Assembly: GCA_048267305.1 (NCBI GenBank)
Contig: JBLWXT010000017.1
Location: 16,045 to 80,044 of the forward strand
Direction of reading: 5' to 3'
Length of the DNA: 64,000 nt
DNA from: Owenweeksia sp048267305
Lineage (GTDB): Bacteria > Bacteroidota > Bacteroidia > Flavobacteriales > Schleiferiaceae
Shown here: piece by piece, positions 46,620 through 55,554 of the stretch
Numbering within the stretch: position 1 is the first letter of the stretch
Layout: every line of letters starts with the position of its first letter
Notes under the pieces: model-generated
What the model saw: only the letters and a program-made list of their open reading frames with translations
Told to the model about the DNA's origin: nothing
The model's database searches: none
Position numbers and translations under genes: made by a program

Positions 46620-48191
46620 CTAATTATCCAGCACACTAACCCAGCCTTGATCGATAATGGTTTTACTGTGGTTGTGGGTGTAGGTAAGCTGGTAAATGTA
46701 AATGCCCAGCGGCAGCTTGCTGCCATCACGGTTGGTACCGTTCCAGTCATTTTGGTAGTTTACCTTGCGGTATATAAGCTCACCCCAGCGGTTGAATATC
46801 ACCAGTTCATTTTTTTCGGGCAGATTGCCAATGGCCCAGGTATCATTAAGGCCATCACCATTGGGGGTAAAGGCGCTGGGAATATACACAGGCGGCAGTG
46901 GCTTTACCGTATCACAATCTATCAGGCTTACCAATACTGAGTCAATTACAGTATCACAAACCGAAAGGGCCGAAAGCCAGTAGTAGCCGCTATCTCTGAC
47001 AGTTATGGATTGGCCAACATAGCCCGTGCTCCAAAGCAGTTGGCGGTTGGGGTCGCTTTGGGCTCTTAGGGTAACTTCATCGCCCTGGCAGCCTTCCCGT
47101 AAAGGGGTAAGGCCGCTTGTGTAAGGCGGCACAGCACGTTTTACCTCTATCGTATCGCTTTGCCAAAAGCGGTGGTTGTATTCCACCTTTACCCAATAAA
47201 AGCCGGGTTGGGTTACAGTAATACTGCTATCCGTGCTGCCGGTGCTCCATAAAAAGGTTTTTACGGTATCCTCCAGTTTAAAGCCGTCATCATGCCAGGC
47301 ATGCAGTTGCAGGGTTTGCCCGGGGCAAAGGGTAGTATCATGTGGCAGCTCTACATTAAACAATGTATCGGTATGGAGGTAGAGGTACACGGCATCGAAG
47401 TAGTATTGAGGACCACCCCCACCTCCAATGTTTGTGTCAGCTGGGAGTTTAGTGAAATTGCTGTTTTTGTCTTTTCTGAAATTCCCAAGTGTTAAAAACC
47501 GTTCATTACCATTGGCAATGAAGGAACCTTTGATCCTTACCCAATCACGATTCTCAAATATCGGAATAGAGGCTTCTACTGTTGGAGCAAGATTATTTTT
47601 CTTATAATCAAAATGCCGAAAAGTATCTTGAGTTACCAAGGCAGCAATGTTGTCTGTATAAAAATTATTATATGTGGAAGAGCGCATGGTGTAAAATTCT
47701 ATTACATATTTCTCCGAAGTTATCAGAGCTTGCTTAAGCTCCACTTCTGCAAAACTGCGATGTAGATTGATTACAGATGGATTTTGTCTTAATTGCCAAG
47801 GACCAGTACAATTTGGCCGGAAATACCAACTGCGATTATCATAAAATGTATCTCTGACGGATAAAATAATATAGCCTTCTCCTTCTTTTGGAAATGGAAA
47901 ATAATCAAATCTAATTAGACAATTGGTAGTCGTAAAGGCAGAGTCAAATCCGAATTTAGGGGACAAAGGCTGACAGCTGTCAAATAAAGCAATATGGTAG
48001 CGACTTCCATAAATACTGTCTGCAGATATTATTGGAGCATCAAACCAATTTTGCAAACGATCTTCCAAATTAAAAGAATAAATGGGGCATCCTTTCTTTT
48101 GAGAAAAATTATGATTAGGCACTAAGTTTTGAGCACGCATTGCGTGCCCAAAACCTAATACTCCTATAATTAAGATACACCAAGCGCGCAT
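46620..48191 (-). CDS. Secreted protein with gliding-motility-type C-terminal domain (T9SS type B)
   Basis: A 523-residue protein. The signal peptide (RAWCILIIGVLGFGHAMRAQ) is followed by NLVPNHNFSQKKGCP, the opening usual in Bacteroidota surface proteins of the OmpA/choice-of-anchor kind. Two Ig-like segments (about 285-425) contain DTTLCPGQTLQL and LWSTGS repeats. The C-terminal 90 residues are the type B sorting domain: IPSAFTPNGDGLNDTW, IFNRWGELIY, NDWNGTNRDG and LPLGIYIYQLTY. It starts 7 nt after the beta-helix gene, so both form one operon. Function unknown; adhesin or structural roles are common for such proteins. Confidence 0.85.
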   Translation of the reverse strand: MRAWCILIIGVLGFGHAMRAQNLVPNHNFSQKKGCPIYSFNLEDRLQNWFDAPIISADSIYGSRYHIALFDSCQPLSPKFGFDSAFTTTNCLIRFDYFPFPKEGEGYIILSVRDTFYDNRSWYFRPNCTGPWQLRQNPSVINLHRSFAEVELKQALITSEKYVIEFYTMRSSTYNNFYTDNIAALVTQDTFRHFDYKKNNLAPTVEASIPIFENRDWVRIKGSFIANGNERFLTLGNFRKDKNSNFTKLPADTNIGGGGGPQYYFDAVYLYLHTDTLFNVELPHDTTLCPGQTLQLHAWHDDGFKLEDTVKTFLWSTGSTDSSITVTQPGFYWVKVEYNHRFWQSDTIEVKRAVPPYTSGLTPLREGCQGDEVTLRAQSDPNRQLLWSTGYVGQSITVRDSGYYWLSALSVCDTVIDSVLVSLIDCDTVKPLPPVYIPSAFTPNGDGLNDTWAIGNLPEKNELVIFNRWGELIYRKVNYQNDWNGTNRDGSKLPLGIYIYQLTYTHNHSKTIIDQGWVSVLDN

Positions 48192-48198
48192 TAGATAA

Positions 48199-50402
48199 CT
48201 ATTGTTTTATGAAACGTGCAGTCTTACCGCTTACTTCTATGAAATAAAGTCCTATGGCCCAGCTAGCAATGTTTATTTCCGATTCTAAGTGGACAACTTT
48301 AAAAATAGCCACCACTTGACCATTCGGTAAAAAAACTTTGCAAGTTTGGCCAATCATAAGTTTAGGAAATTTAATTGTGATAGATGATGTGGCAGGGTTG
48401 GGGTAGGTTTTTATTTCAAAAACCTCAATAGGATTTTTAATAGGAGAGCTTTTTTGAGGGATGGTAATAGATGAGCAGATTAGAGTGGAGGCAAATGGCA
48501 CGGGTGTAACATTAGTAACTGAATTTGGAGTATAAATAGCACCGCTTGAGTGATACCAATCAATAGCATTTTGTGCCTGCCCTGCCAGATTGGTTGCCCC
48601 AGTATTAGTCCATTGGTTCATAGTGGCGTTACTTGCATCTCCCTGGTCATCCAAATCAGCATAATAAATATAAATTCCCTCATAATTCCTATCCAAAACA
48701 TTGCATTGAAACTGAGTGGTGCCAAAGTTATTGGCCAGGTAGATGCCGCGGCTAAAGCGGTTGATATTGTTTAGAGTTACCTGCCCATCTACCATACCGT
48801 CAATATATATTCCTGCGGCCCCCGTATTAGTGGTTGGCGTGTGGCTGGTAAGGTTTGTGAAATTATTGTCTCCAACTACTCCTTCATAACACTGGTAAAT
48901 CTTTAATGGGTTGTATATGGTTGCTGAGCCGGTGTAGTTCATGTCATTATCGTTAAAAATTATACCTCTAAGTGCCGGGCTGCTAACTCCAGCCAATTGC
49001 CTTAGCTCTACATGCGAATTTGTAAAATCATTACTTATAACCCTTACTTGTGTGTTTTGGTTATTGCCATTTACGGTCAGTTTTGCCCCATCAAAGTTAT
49101 TATCAATAAAATTAGTAGCATCTTCAAACACGCCTGTAAGTATGTTGTCAAACTCAGGGGTGTTAATGGTTATATTGGCATTAATGTCGTTGTTCTGAAA
49201 ATAGTCGGTAGAGTTGTAGGAAACCACGCTGGAGTTAAAAGTATTTCCGGCTGCCGGATTAGAACCACCAAACATCAAGAGACTTTGGCTATTTGAGCAT
49301 ACGGCATATTCTACATTAGCCCCAAAGGTATTATTACGTATAAATGCTCTGGAATTTTCAAGGCTCATAAAGGTAATATCCGCACTTGGCGAGCTAAAGG
49401 TATTGGGGCCATAAACACGGTGCCCAATATTTACGTGGTTTGAGTTTAGGATAAAAACAGGAACTGTGTAACCACCAGAAACTACTGAGCAACCGGATTT
49501 AAAATGATCGGTTACGGTAGTGGTAAGCGGAGAGGATGGATGAATGTTAAAACCTGTAAGGGCTGCGGTAAAACTAAAATCACAATCATCTACTTTAATA
49601 TGTGAATTATAATAGGAGCCTTGGGTGGTGTAATCTTCAATTTTTAGCGAGGTGATATTGTCCTGAAAGGTGCTTCCGACTAATTCCACAGTAGCATTGT
49701 TTTCTGCGTAAACGGCCTGGCAAGCATTCCCCACCAGAGTGTTGCCATTTATAATTAACTCAGAACCAGCTCCGCTCAAATAAATGCCGTCCCACCTGTA
49801 TTCGCAAAGTTTATCAATTGTGCTGGAAGAGGTAAATTCTACCGTAGCTCCGGATTGAACGTGGAATTGTGCATCTACTCCGTTTAATATTTCGGCAGCA
49901 TCAAAAACTGTATTGTTCGGTATACTTATATCTCCGTAGCACCAAATTGATCCGCTGTAAGTGGTGGCAGGTATGGCTTCATCAATAAAGAGGTAATCAT
50001 AAGTAACAGGGGATGCACAGCATTCGGCAATCTTTACGGTTAGGGCACAAACCAAGCCTGATGAATATTCAAAGTTGAGCGTAAAACGTCCAAAGCCTTT
50101 ATAATTTGAGAAGTTGACAGCACTAACGGTCATGGTACCGGCACCAAGGCTGGCGGTGAAGGTGCCCGTAAAGCCAGTTGGGGATGAAGCAAAAATTGAG
50201 GTCAGACCAGCAACTGTTGTAATCTGAAAGGTTGCAGTACCTGTAGAGCAATCTAGGATTCGATTGGTCTCATCAACCTCACACCCTTGTGCAGAAAGGG
50301 ATTTAGGTATGGCAAACATGAGTAGAAGAATTAGCGCAGTTAACGCTGCTGAAAACTGCTGAAAACTGCTGAAAACTGCTGAAAACTGCAAAGGTTTTTC
50401 AT
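48199..50402 (-). CDS. Beta-helix T9SS type A protein with decamer repeat in the signal-peptide codons (apparently phase-OFF)
   Basis: Secreted parallel-beta-helix protein: coils from about 160 to 640 (ELVGSTFQDNITSLKI, AGIYIDGMVDGQVTLNNINRFSRGIYL), then a T9SS sorting domain (VFEIKTYPNPATSSITIKF, GLYFIEVSGKTARFIKQ). The main frame has only a TTG start (50391, 730 aa), inside the tail of a 10-bp tandem repeat. The ATG at 50402 (KNLCSF...) is in another frame at four copies and meets a TAA right after the repeat. With two copies it would read through as KNLCSFQQFSAALTALILLL..., a normal signal peptide ending SLSAQ. The coordinates given include this ATG. The T9SS type B gene follows 7 nt downstream. 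Confidence 0.78.
50348..50389 (-). repeat. Decamer tandem repeat, 4.2 copies, candidate phase-variation tract
   Basis: The unit on the minus strand is AGTTTTCAGC, repeated four times without a mismatch plus two bases. It begins 13 nt after the ATG at 50402 and ends before the hydrophobic core of the signal peptide. Ten is not a multiple of three, so each gain or loss of a unit shifts the frame. The unit has no stop codon in any frame. Confidence 0.9.
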
Positions 50403-50534
50403 AAAGAAGGTATTTTGGTTGATAAAAAATTAAAGGGATGAAAATAAGGTAAATAGTTCGGAATTACACTAGTTCATCATTAAATTTTGGTCATTGTGCT
50501 AAATTGATTTGTCTACATAAACACAAAAAAGCTA

Positions 50535-50568
50535 TTTGAAAAAACTGTAATTCCACTCCTTACCTTTG
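50535..50568 (+). promoter_or_regulatory. Putative promoter of prfB
   Basis: TTTG (50535-50538) and, 22 nt later, TACCTTTG (50561-50568) match the Bacteroidota TTTG/TAnnTTTG promoter. The -7 box ends only 4 nt before the prfB ATG, so the transcript would be nearly or fully leaderless. Confidence 0.6.
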
Positions 50569-50572
50569 CGCC

Positions 50573-51679
50573 ATGATTTCACAAGAGCAAATACAGGAAT
50601 TAGACCAGCGGCTGGAAGCCCTGCGAGGTTATCTTGATATAGAAGAGAAGAAAATCCTAATCCATAATCAGGAGGAGAAAACCGCTGCCCCGGAGTTTTG
50701 GAATGACCACGAGGCGGCAGAGGCTGTAATGCGTAAAATCCGTGGACTTAAATATTGGGTGGAAACCTTTGAAACGGCCATGGAACAGCGCGAGGAATTA
50801 TTATTGGCAGTAGAGTTTCATGAGCTTGGCGAAATGGAAGCCAGTGAGGTGGAGAAGCTTTACAACGGTATCAATAAAATAATTGAAGACCTGGAGTTTA
50901 AAAATATGCTCAGTGGTGAGGAGGATAAGCTGAGTGCTGTGCTTCAAATAACAGCAGGTGCCGGAGGTACCGAAAGTTGTGATTGGGCAAGCATGCTAAT
51001 GCGTATGTATTTGCGCTGGGCCGAACGCGAAAAATTTGATGTTAGAGAAATCAATTACCAGGAAGGAGATGTAGCAGGAATAAAAACCGTAACTCTCGAG
51101 ATTGATGGTGATTATGCCTTTGGTTACCTTAAGGGAGAAAATGGTGTCCATCGCCTGGTGCGCATTTCACCTTTCGACAGTAATGCCAAGCGCCATACTT
51201 CCTTTGCTTCTGTGTATGTATTTCCTTTGGTGGATGAAACCATACAGATTGATGTAAATCTATCCGAAATAGAGTGGGATACCTTCCGTAGTGGTGGTGC
51301 CGGTGGGCAAAACGTAAACAAGGTAGAAACAGGAGTTCGCCTTAAACACAAGCCTTCGGGCATTATTATAGAAAACACCGAAAGCCGTTCACAGCTTCAA
51401 AATAAAGAAAAGGCCATTCAGCTATTAAAATCTCAATTGTATGAAATTGAGATGGAGGCTAAAAATCAGGCAAGGGCCGAAATAGAAGCCGGTAAGAAGA
51501 AAATAGAGTGGGGGTCACAAATTCGCAATTATGTAATGCACCCCTACAAGCTGGTGAAAGATGTGCGCACAGGTGTGGAAACCAGCAATGTGAGTGATGT
51601 TATGGATGGCGATCTGGATGAGTTTATCAAAGCCTTCCTCATGCAGGAGGGGAAAAGTGGTGAGCTTCAGGAAAACTGA
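50573..51679 (+). CDS. prfB: Peptide chain release factor 2
   Basis: Terminates translation at UGA and UAA. The stop-recognition motif SPF is in VRISPFDSNAKRH, and the GGQ motif is in RSGGAGGQNVNKVETG near residue 244, where Gln contacts the peptidyl-transferase centre. The usual programmed frameshift site after LRGYL is absent: the codons read GGT TAT CTT GAT, continuing in frame, so the gene is a single 368-residue frame without autoregulatory UGA. It is preceded by its own promoter and stands alone. Confidence 0.97.
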   Translation: MISQEQIQELDQRLEALRGYLDIEEKKILIHNQEEKTAAPEFWNDHEAAEAVMRKIRGLKYWVETFETAMEQREELLLAVEFHELGEMEASEVEKLYNGINKIIEDLEFKNMLSGEEDKLSAVLQITAGAGGTESCDWASMLMRMYLRWAEREKFDVREINYQEGDVAGIKTVTLEIDGDYAFGYLKGENGVHRLVRISPFDSNAKRHTSFASVYVFPLVDETIQIDVNLSEIEWDTFRSGGAGGQNVNKVETGVRLKHKPSGIIIENTESRSQLQNKEKAIQLLKSQLYEIEMEAKNQARAEIEAGKKKIEWGSQIRNYVMHPYKLVKDVRTGVETSNVSDVMDGDLDEFIKAFLMQEGKSGELQEN

Positions 51680-51805
51680 GAAACCATAATTTATCGATAA
51701 CAAATTGAAAGTGCAGGTAGGCAAGGGGAAAGCGTTAGTTTAGGGTGTTAGGTTTTTTTAGGTTGAGGATTATCAATACATTCGGAGATTGTAACTTTTG
51801 CAAAC

Positions 51806-54800
51806 TTGCTGAAACAACGGTACATAACAATTTTATTTCTATTTATCTCCTGCCTCACCATGGGGCAGCAGCACTTTATAGAAAACCGTGGCCAGTGGCC
51901 TGAAGACTTTGATTACAAATATATTTTTGGCAATGGCTCCGTTTTTTTCAATGAAAATTGCCTTACCGTACACCTTATCAATCCTGAAGATTTAAGTAGC
52001 CCACATGGGCAAATTGCCGAACAGGATGCTCCTGAAACTTTTACTCGTCACCATGCCTACAAGGTTTATTTTGTTGGGGCAGATTTAAATTGTGATAAAT
52101 CTGGTAGCAAAAAACTGGAGACGTACCACAATTACATTTTGGGCAACGACCCTTCTAAGTGGCAAAGCAAAGTGCCGCTGTTTGGAGAGGTTACCTATCA
52201 CAATATTTACCCCAATATCGATTTGCGCTACTATTTCTCCATGGAGGGAAATCTCAAGTACGATTTTGTACTTCGCCCGGGTGCAGATCCATCCGTAATT
52301 AAATTGCGCTATGAAGGTGCTGATGGCCTTGATTTGGTTTATGGCAACCTGATGGTGCGCACGAGTGTGGAGGATGTTTTGGAATCAGCACCCTATGCCT
52401 TTCAAAATCTGGAGAAAGGAAAAGAAAAAGTAAAGTGTAGCTATGTGCTCAACGGAAACGAAATCACTTACAAGTTAGGGCGCTACAAAAAGAATGAAAC
52501 CCTAATTATAGACCCAAAACTGGTGTTTAGCAGTTTTACGGGGTCTACTTCTGATAATTTTGGATTTACAGCTACTCCCTCCAAGGATGGTAGTTTATAT
52601 GCCGGAGGGATTGTGTTTTTGATTACAGGTACTTACCCGGTTACCAGTGGGGCTTTTCAAATTGCCAACCGCGGTGGACATGTAGATATGGGCATAAGTA
52701 AGTTTTCATCCGATGGAACAAGTCTTATTTACTCTACCTATATAGGTGGATCGGGAGATGAAATTCCCTACAGCCTTTATGAACGCGAGGATGGTTCTTT
52801 GGTTGTTATGGGATCTACAGGGTCTACTAACTTTCCGGTGAGCCAGAGTGCCTATCAAAAGGTCTTTAATTCAGGAGTGGCAGGGCCCAATTATTTTGCC
52901 CAAAGCAATCTGATAACATTTCCTGATGGAGTTGATTTAGTTGTTGCTATTTTGGATAGTACTGGGGGTGGCATACTTGGTTCTACCTACTTCGGAGGTA
53001 GTTGGGTAGATGGCTTTAACCTTGACTTAGATCATAACTACGGAGATAGGTTTCGTGGAGAGGTGATTGCGGATACTTCAGGAAATGTTTATTTGGTTTC
53101 CTCCACTTTTAGCAACAATCTGCCAACCACTCCCAATGCCTTTTTACCAAATTGGGGAGCGCGGCAGGATGGTTTTGCCGTTAGCCTTAATGAAGATTTG
53201 AGCAGCCTTAGATGGTGTACCTATTTAGGAGGAGGAAGAACGGATAATGCCCTGAGTATAAAACTGGGTAAGCAGGAAAACGTATATGTTGCAGGAGGTA
53301 CTGAAAGTCCTAATATGCCATTTAATAATGACTCCTATAGAGCTACGGGCATTGACAGCACCGATGGTTATCTGGTTAGCCTTAATGCCACTGATGGCAG
53401 CTTTATTGCCGGTACCTATAATGGTACAGCACAGCGTGATATGAACTTTTTTGTGGAGGTTGATGATAGCGGGGCTGTTTACGTTATGGGGCAAACTCAG
53501 GGCGTTTATCCTGTTGATACCATCGAATTTTATAACAACCCTGGCAGTAGTCAGTTCATTAACAAGTTTTCACCAGATTTGAAACACTCGTTGCGGGCAA
53601 TGGTTTTTGGCGACAGCACTCACGGCAAGAGTAATATTTCACCCACGGCCTTTATGGTGGATGAATGTAAAAATATTTTTGTGTCCGGGTGGGGAGGAGG
53701 TAGCAACATTGTGAAAAAACAAGGTAAGACTATTAATTTACCACTAACGGTAAATGCAATTCAGAAGAATACTGATGGTTCGGATTTTTACTTTTTTGTA
53801 CTGGATGCCAGTTGGAAAAAAGTAAACTACGCCACCTATTTTGGAGGTGCCAATCAGGATCACGTTGATGGAGGAACGAGCAGATTTGCAAAGGATGGAA
53901 CTATTTATCAAGCTATATGTGCTGGCTGCGGGGGTAGAAGTAATTTTCCAACCACCTCGGGCGCGTTTTCTCGCCTAAATGCCAGCAGCAACTGTAACCT
54001 GGCGGCACTTAAAATCGACTTTGATGCTCTGGATGTTATTGCTGATGTAAAGGCCGATAAGGATAGCTCATGTGTTCCATACACGGCTAACCTTACTAAT
54101 CTGAGCTATAATGCCGATAAATATATCTGGATTCAGCCTGGTAATATTATGTATCAAGGTGATTTGGCTTCTATTCAAGTTACGGACAAGGGTTTGAGTA
54201 TGTATAAGCTTGTAGCTGTTGATACTACCTGTGGTTTTAGAGATACTGTTGAGTTGGCGTTTTATGGCTTTAAGGATACGGTACACGCAAGCTTTGGCCT
54301 GGATTACGACAGTTGCAGCAACAACTTTCAGGTGAAAACCATCAACACTTCGCTTGACGCAGATTTTTACCAATGGGACTTTGGCGATGGAAATATCTCT
54401 AACCTCAAGTCTCCGATTCACGGCTATACCAAAGAAGGTTCTTATACCATAAAGCTTTTTACAAAAAACTCCTATTGCGACTTAGTGGATTCCACTTCAG
54501 CATCTGTAAAGTTTAAAAAGCGCATCAATAGTGCTGATTTTAAGATAAGCTATGAACCTTGCCGCGATGGAGCCAGTGTGAAATTCTCGGCAATAGGTAC
54601 GGGTTTTCAGGAGTATATTTGGCAATATGGCGATGGAGAGGCAGGCACCGGTAAAAGTGTTTCCCACGATTTTAATAAATCAGGTTCATTCTCTGTAAAA
54701 CTCATTTTAAGAGATACACTATGCCAGCGTTTTATCGAAAAGGATACAACCATAGATGTGTTCTCTTCGGGTTATGAACCCATATTTCCAAATGTATTTA

Positions 54801-55063
54801 CACCCAATGGTGATGGTATAAATGAAACCTTTGGACTATCCTCGAAAATTCCCAAAGACTTTTTTCCAAAGTTTAGCATGAGGCTTTACAACCGCTGGGG
54901 TACTCTTCTGTATGAGACATCAAAAACTGATGAACCCTGGGATGGTACTTTTGAGGGCAAAAAAATGGCCGAAGGTGTGTACTTTTACATCATCAATCTT
55001 ACAGATGGATGTAACAACCAAAAGGAGTACAACGGATTTGTACACCTTATGAATTCAAATTAA
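51806..55063 (+). CDS. Large surface protein with SBBP-like propeller, PKD domains and T9SS type B domain
   Basis: A 1085-residue secreted protein starting at TTG (LKQRYITILFLFISCLTMGQ). The mature N-terminus HFIENRGQWPEDFDYKY opens the DUF7948 domain. Residues about 240-720 form a beta-propeller of SBBP-type repeats (YSTYIGGSGDEIPYSL, GGILGSTYFGGSW, RWCTYLGGGRTDNA, YATYFGGANQDHV). PKD domains follow (about 820-985; FYQWDFGDGNISN, EYIWQYGDGEAGTG). The end is the gliding-motility C-terminal domain (PNVFTPNGDGINETF, LYNRWGTLLYET, AEGVYFYIINLTDG). Such proteins are thought to be surface adhesins or matrix proteins; nothing here identifies a ligand. arsC starts 8 nt downstream. Confidence 0.88.
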   Translation: MLKQRYITILFLFISCLTMGQQHFIENRGQWPEDFDYKYIFGNGSVFFNENCLTVHLINPEDLSSPHGQIAEQDAPETFTRHHAYKVYFVGADLNCDKSGSKKLETYHNYILGNDPSKWQSKVPLFGEVTYHNIYPNIDLRYYFSMEGNLKYDFVLRPGADPSVIKLRYEGADGLDLVYGNLMVRTSVEDVLESAPYAFQNLEKGKEKVKCSYVLNGNEITYKLGRYKKNETLIIDPKLVFSSFTGSTSDNFGFTATPSKDGSLYAGGIVFLITGTYPVTSGAFQIANRGGHVDMGISKFSSDGTSLIYSTYIGGSGDEIPYSLYEREDGSLVVMGSTGSTNFPVSQSAYQKVFNSGVAGPNYFAQSNLITFPDGVDLVVAILDSTGGGILGSTYFGGSWVDGFNLDLDHNYGDRFRGEVIADTSGNVYLVSSTFSNNLPTTPNAFLPNWGARQDGFAVSLNEDLSSLRWCTYLGGGRTDNALSIKLGKQENVYVAGGTESPNMPFNNDSYRATGIDSTDGYLVSLNATDGSFIAGTYNGTAQRDMNFFVEVDDSGAVYVMGQTQGVYPVDTIEFYNNPGSSQFINKFSPDLKHSLRAMVFGDSTHGKSNISPTAFMVDECKNIFVSGWGGGSNIVKKQGKTINLPLTVNAIQKNTDGSDFYFFVLDASWKKVNYATYFGGANQDHVDGGTSRFAKDGTIYQAICAGCGGRSNFPTTSGAFSRLNASSNCNLAALKIDFDALDVIADVKADKDSSCVPYTANLTNLSYNADKYIWIQPGNIMYQGDLASIQVTDKGLSMYKLVAVDTTCGFRDTVELAFYGFKDTVHASFGLDYDSCSNNFQVKTINTSLDADFYQWDFGDGNISNLKSPIHGYTKEGSYTIKLFTKNSYCDLVDSTSASVKFKKRINSADFKISYEPCRDGASVKFSAIGTGFQEYIWQYGDGEAGTGKSVSHDFNKSGSFSVKLILRDTLCQRFIEKDTTIDVFSSGYEPIFPNVFTPNGDGINETFGLSSKIPKDFFPKFSMRLYNRWGTLLYETSKTDEPWDGTFEGKKMAEGVYFYIINLTDGCNNQKEYNGFVHLMNSN

Positions 55064-55071
55064 TAAATCAT

Positions 55072-55410
55072 ATGGAATTTTATCATAATACCCGTTGCTC
55101 AACAAGCCGCAAGGGGCTGGAGTTATTACGCGAAAATGGCATAGAGCCCGAAATAGTGGAGTATATGAAAGAACCTCTTACTCCGGCCGAATTATCCGGT
55201 ATAATTGGCAAACTCGGCATTGACCCATTAGAATTGGTTAGAACCAAAGAAAAAATATGGAAAGAGGAGTTTGCAGATAAGGAGCTCAGTTATGATGAGG
55301 TAATCCTTAGTATGATAGAATACCCGCAATTAATGGAGCGTCCCGTTCTTGTAAATGGCGATAAGGCTGCAATAGGCAGGCCTGTTGAAAAATTGCTGGA
55401 AATAGTTTAA
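55072..55410 (+). CDS. arsC: ArsC-family reductase (glutaredoxin-dependent arsenate reductase type)
   Basis: A 112-residue thioredoxin-fold protein. The active Cys9 lies in NTRCSTSRKG. Three Arg positions used by ArsC to hold arsenate are present: LVRTKE (about 60), ERPVLV (about 94) and AIGRPVEKLLEI (about 105). No other ars gene is nearby, so it may act as a general ArsC/Spx-like reductase rather than part of an arsenic operon. It follows the T9SS giant by 8 nt and ends before a perfect 20-bp inverted repeat. Confidence 0.88.
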   Translation: MEFYHNTRCSTSRKGLELLRENGIEPEIVEYMKEPLTPAELSGIIGKLGIDPLELVRTKEKIWKEEFADKELSYDEVILSMIEYPQLMERPVLVNGDKAAIGRPVEKLLEIV

Positions 55411-55425
55411 CTATCCCGTTTTAGC

Positions 55426-55469
55426 TAGTTGTAGCCAGCCCTTCCGTCAGGAAGGGCTGGCTACAACTA
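55426..55469. repeat. Perfect 20-bp inverted repeat with GTCA loop between arsC and ptrB
   Basis: Positions 55426-55445 are the exact reverse complement of 55450-55469, with only four bases (GTCA) between them. The inner part reads CCCTTCCGTCAGGAAGGG. No T run follows on either strand, so it is not a typical intrinsic terminator, although it lies between converging genes. The CCGTCAGG core recurs near 27349-27366 and, altered, in copy D near 46475. Confidence 0.85.
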
Positions 55470-55554
55470 AACCAAGGATTTTCTGTGCAAAGCTTCCTCT
55501 TCAAACCTGAAGGGGAATTGAGTATATAACCAAAGCAGGGGTGGTGTATGTCCG

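Noticed and set aside
51790..51800. TAACTTTTG sequence before the T9SS type B giant as a promoter
   Set aside because: It has one base too many for the TAnnTTTG spacing and lies only a few bases from the TTG start, so I did not call it.
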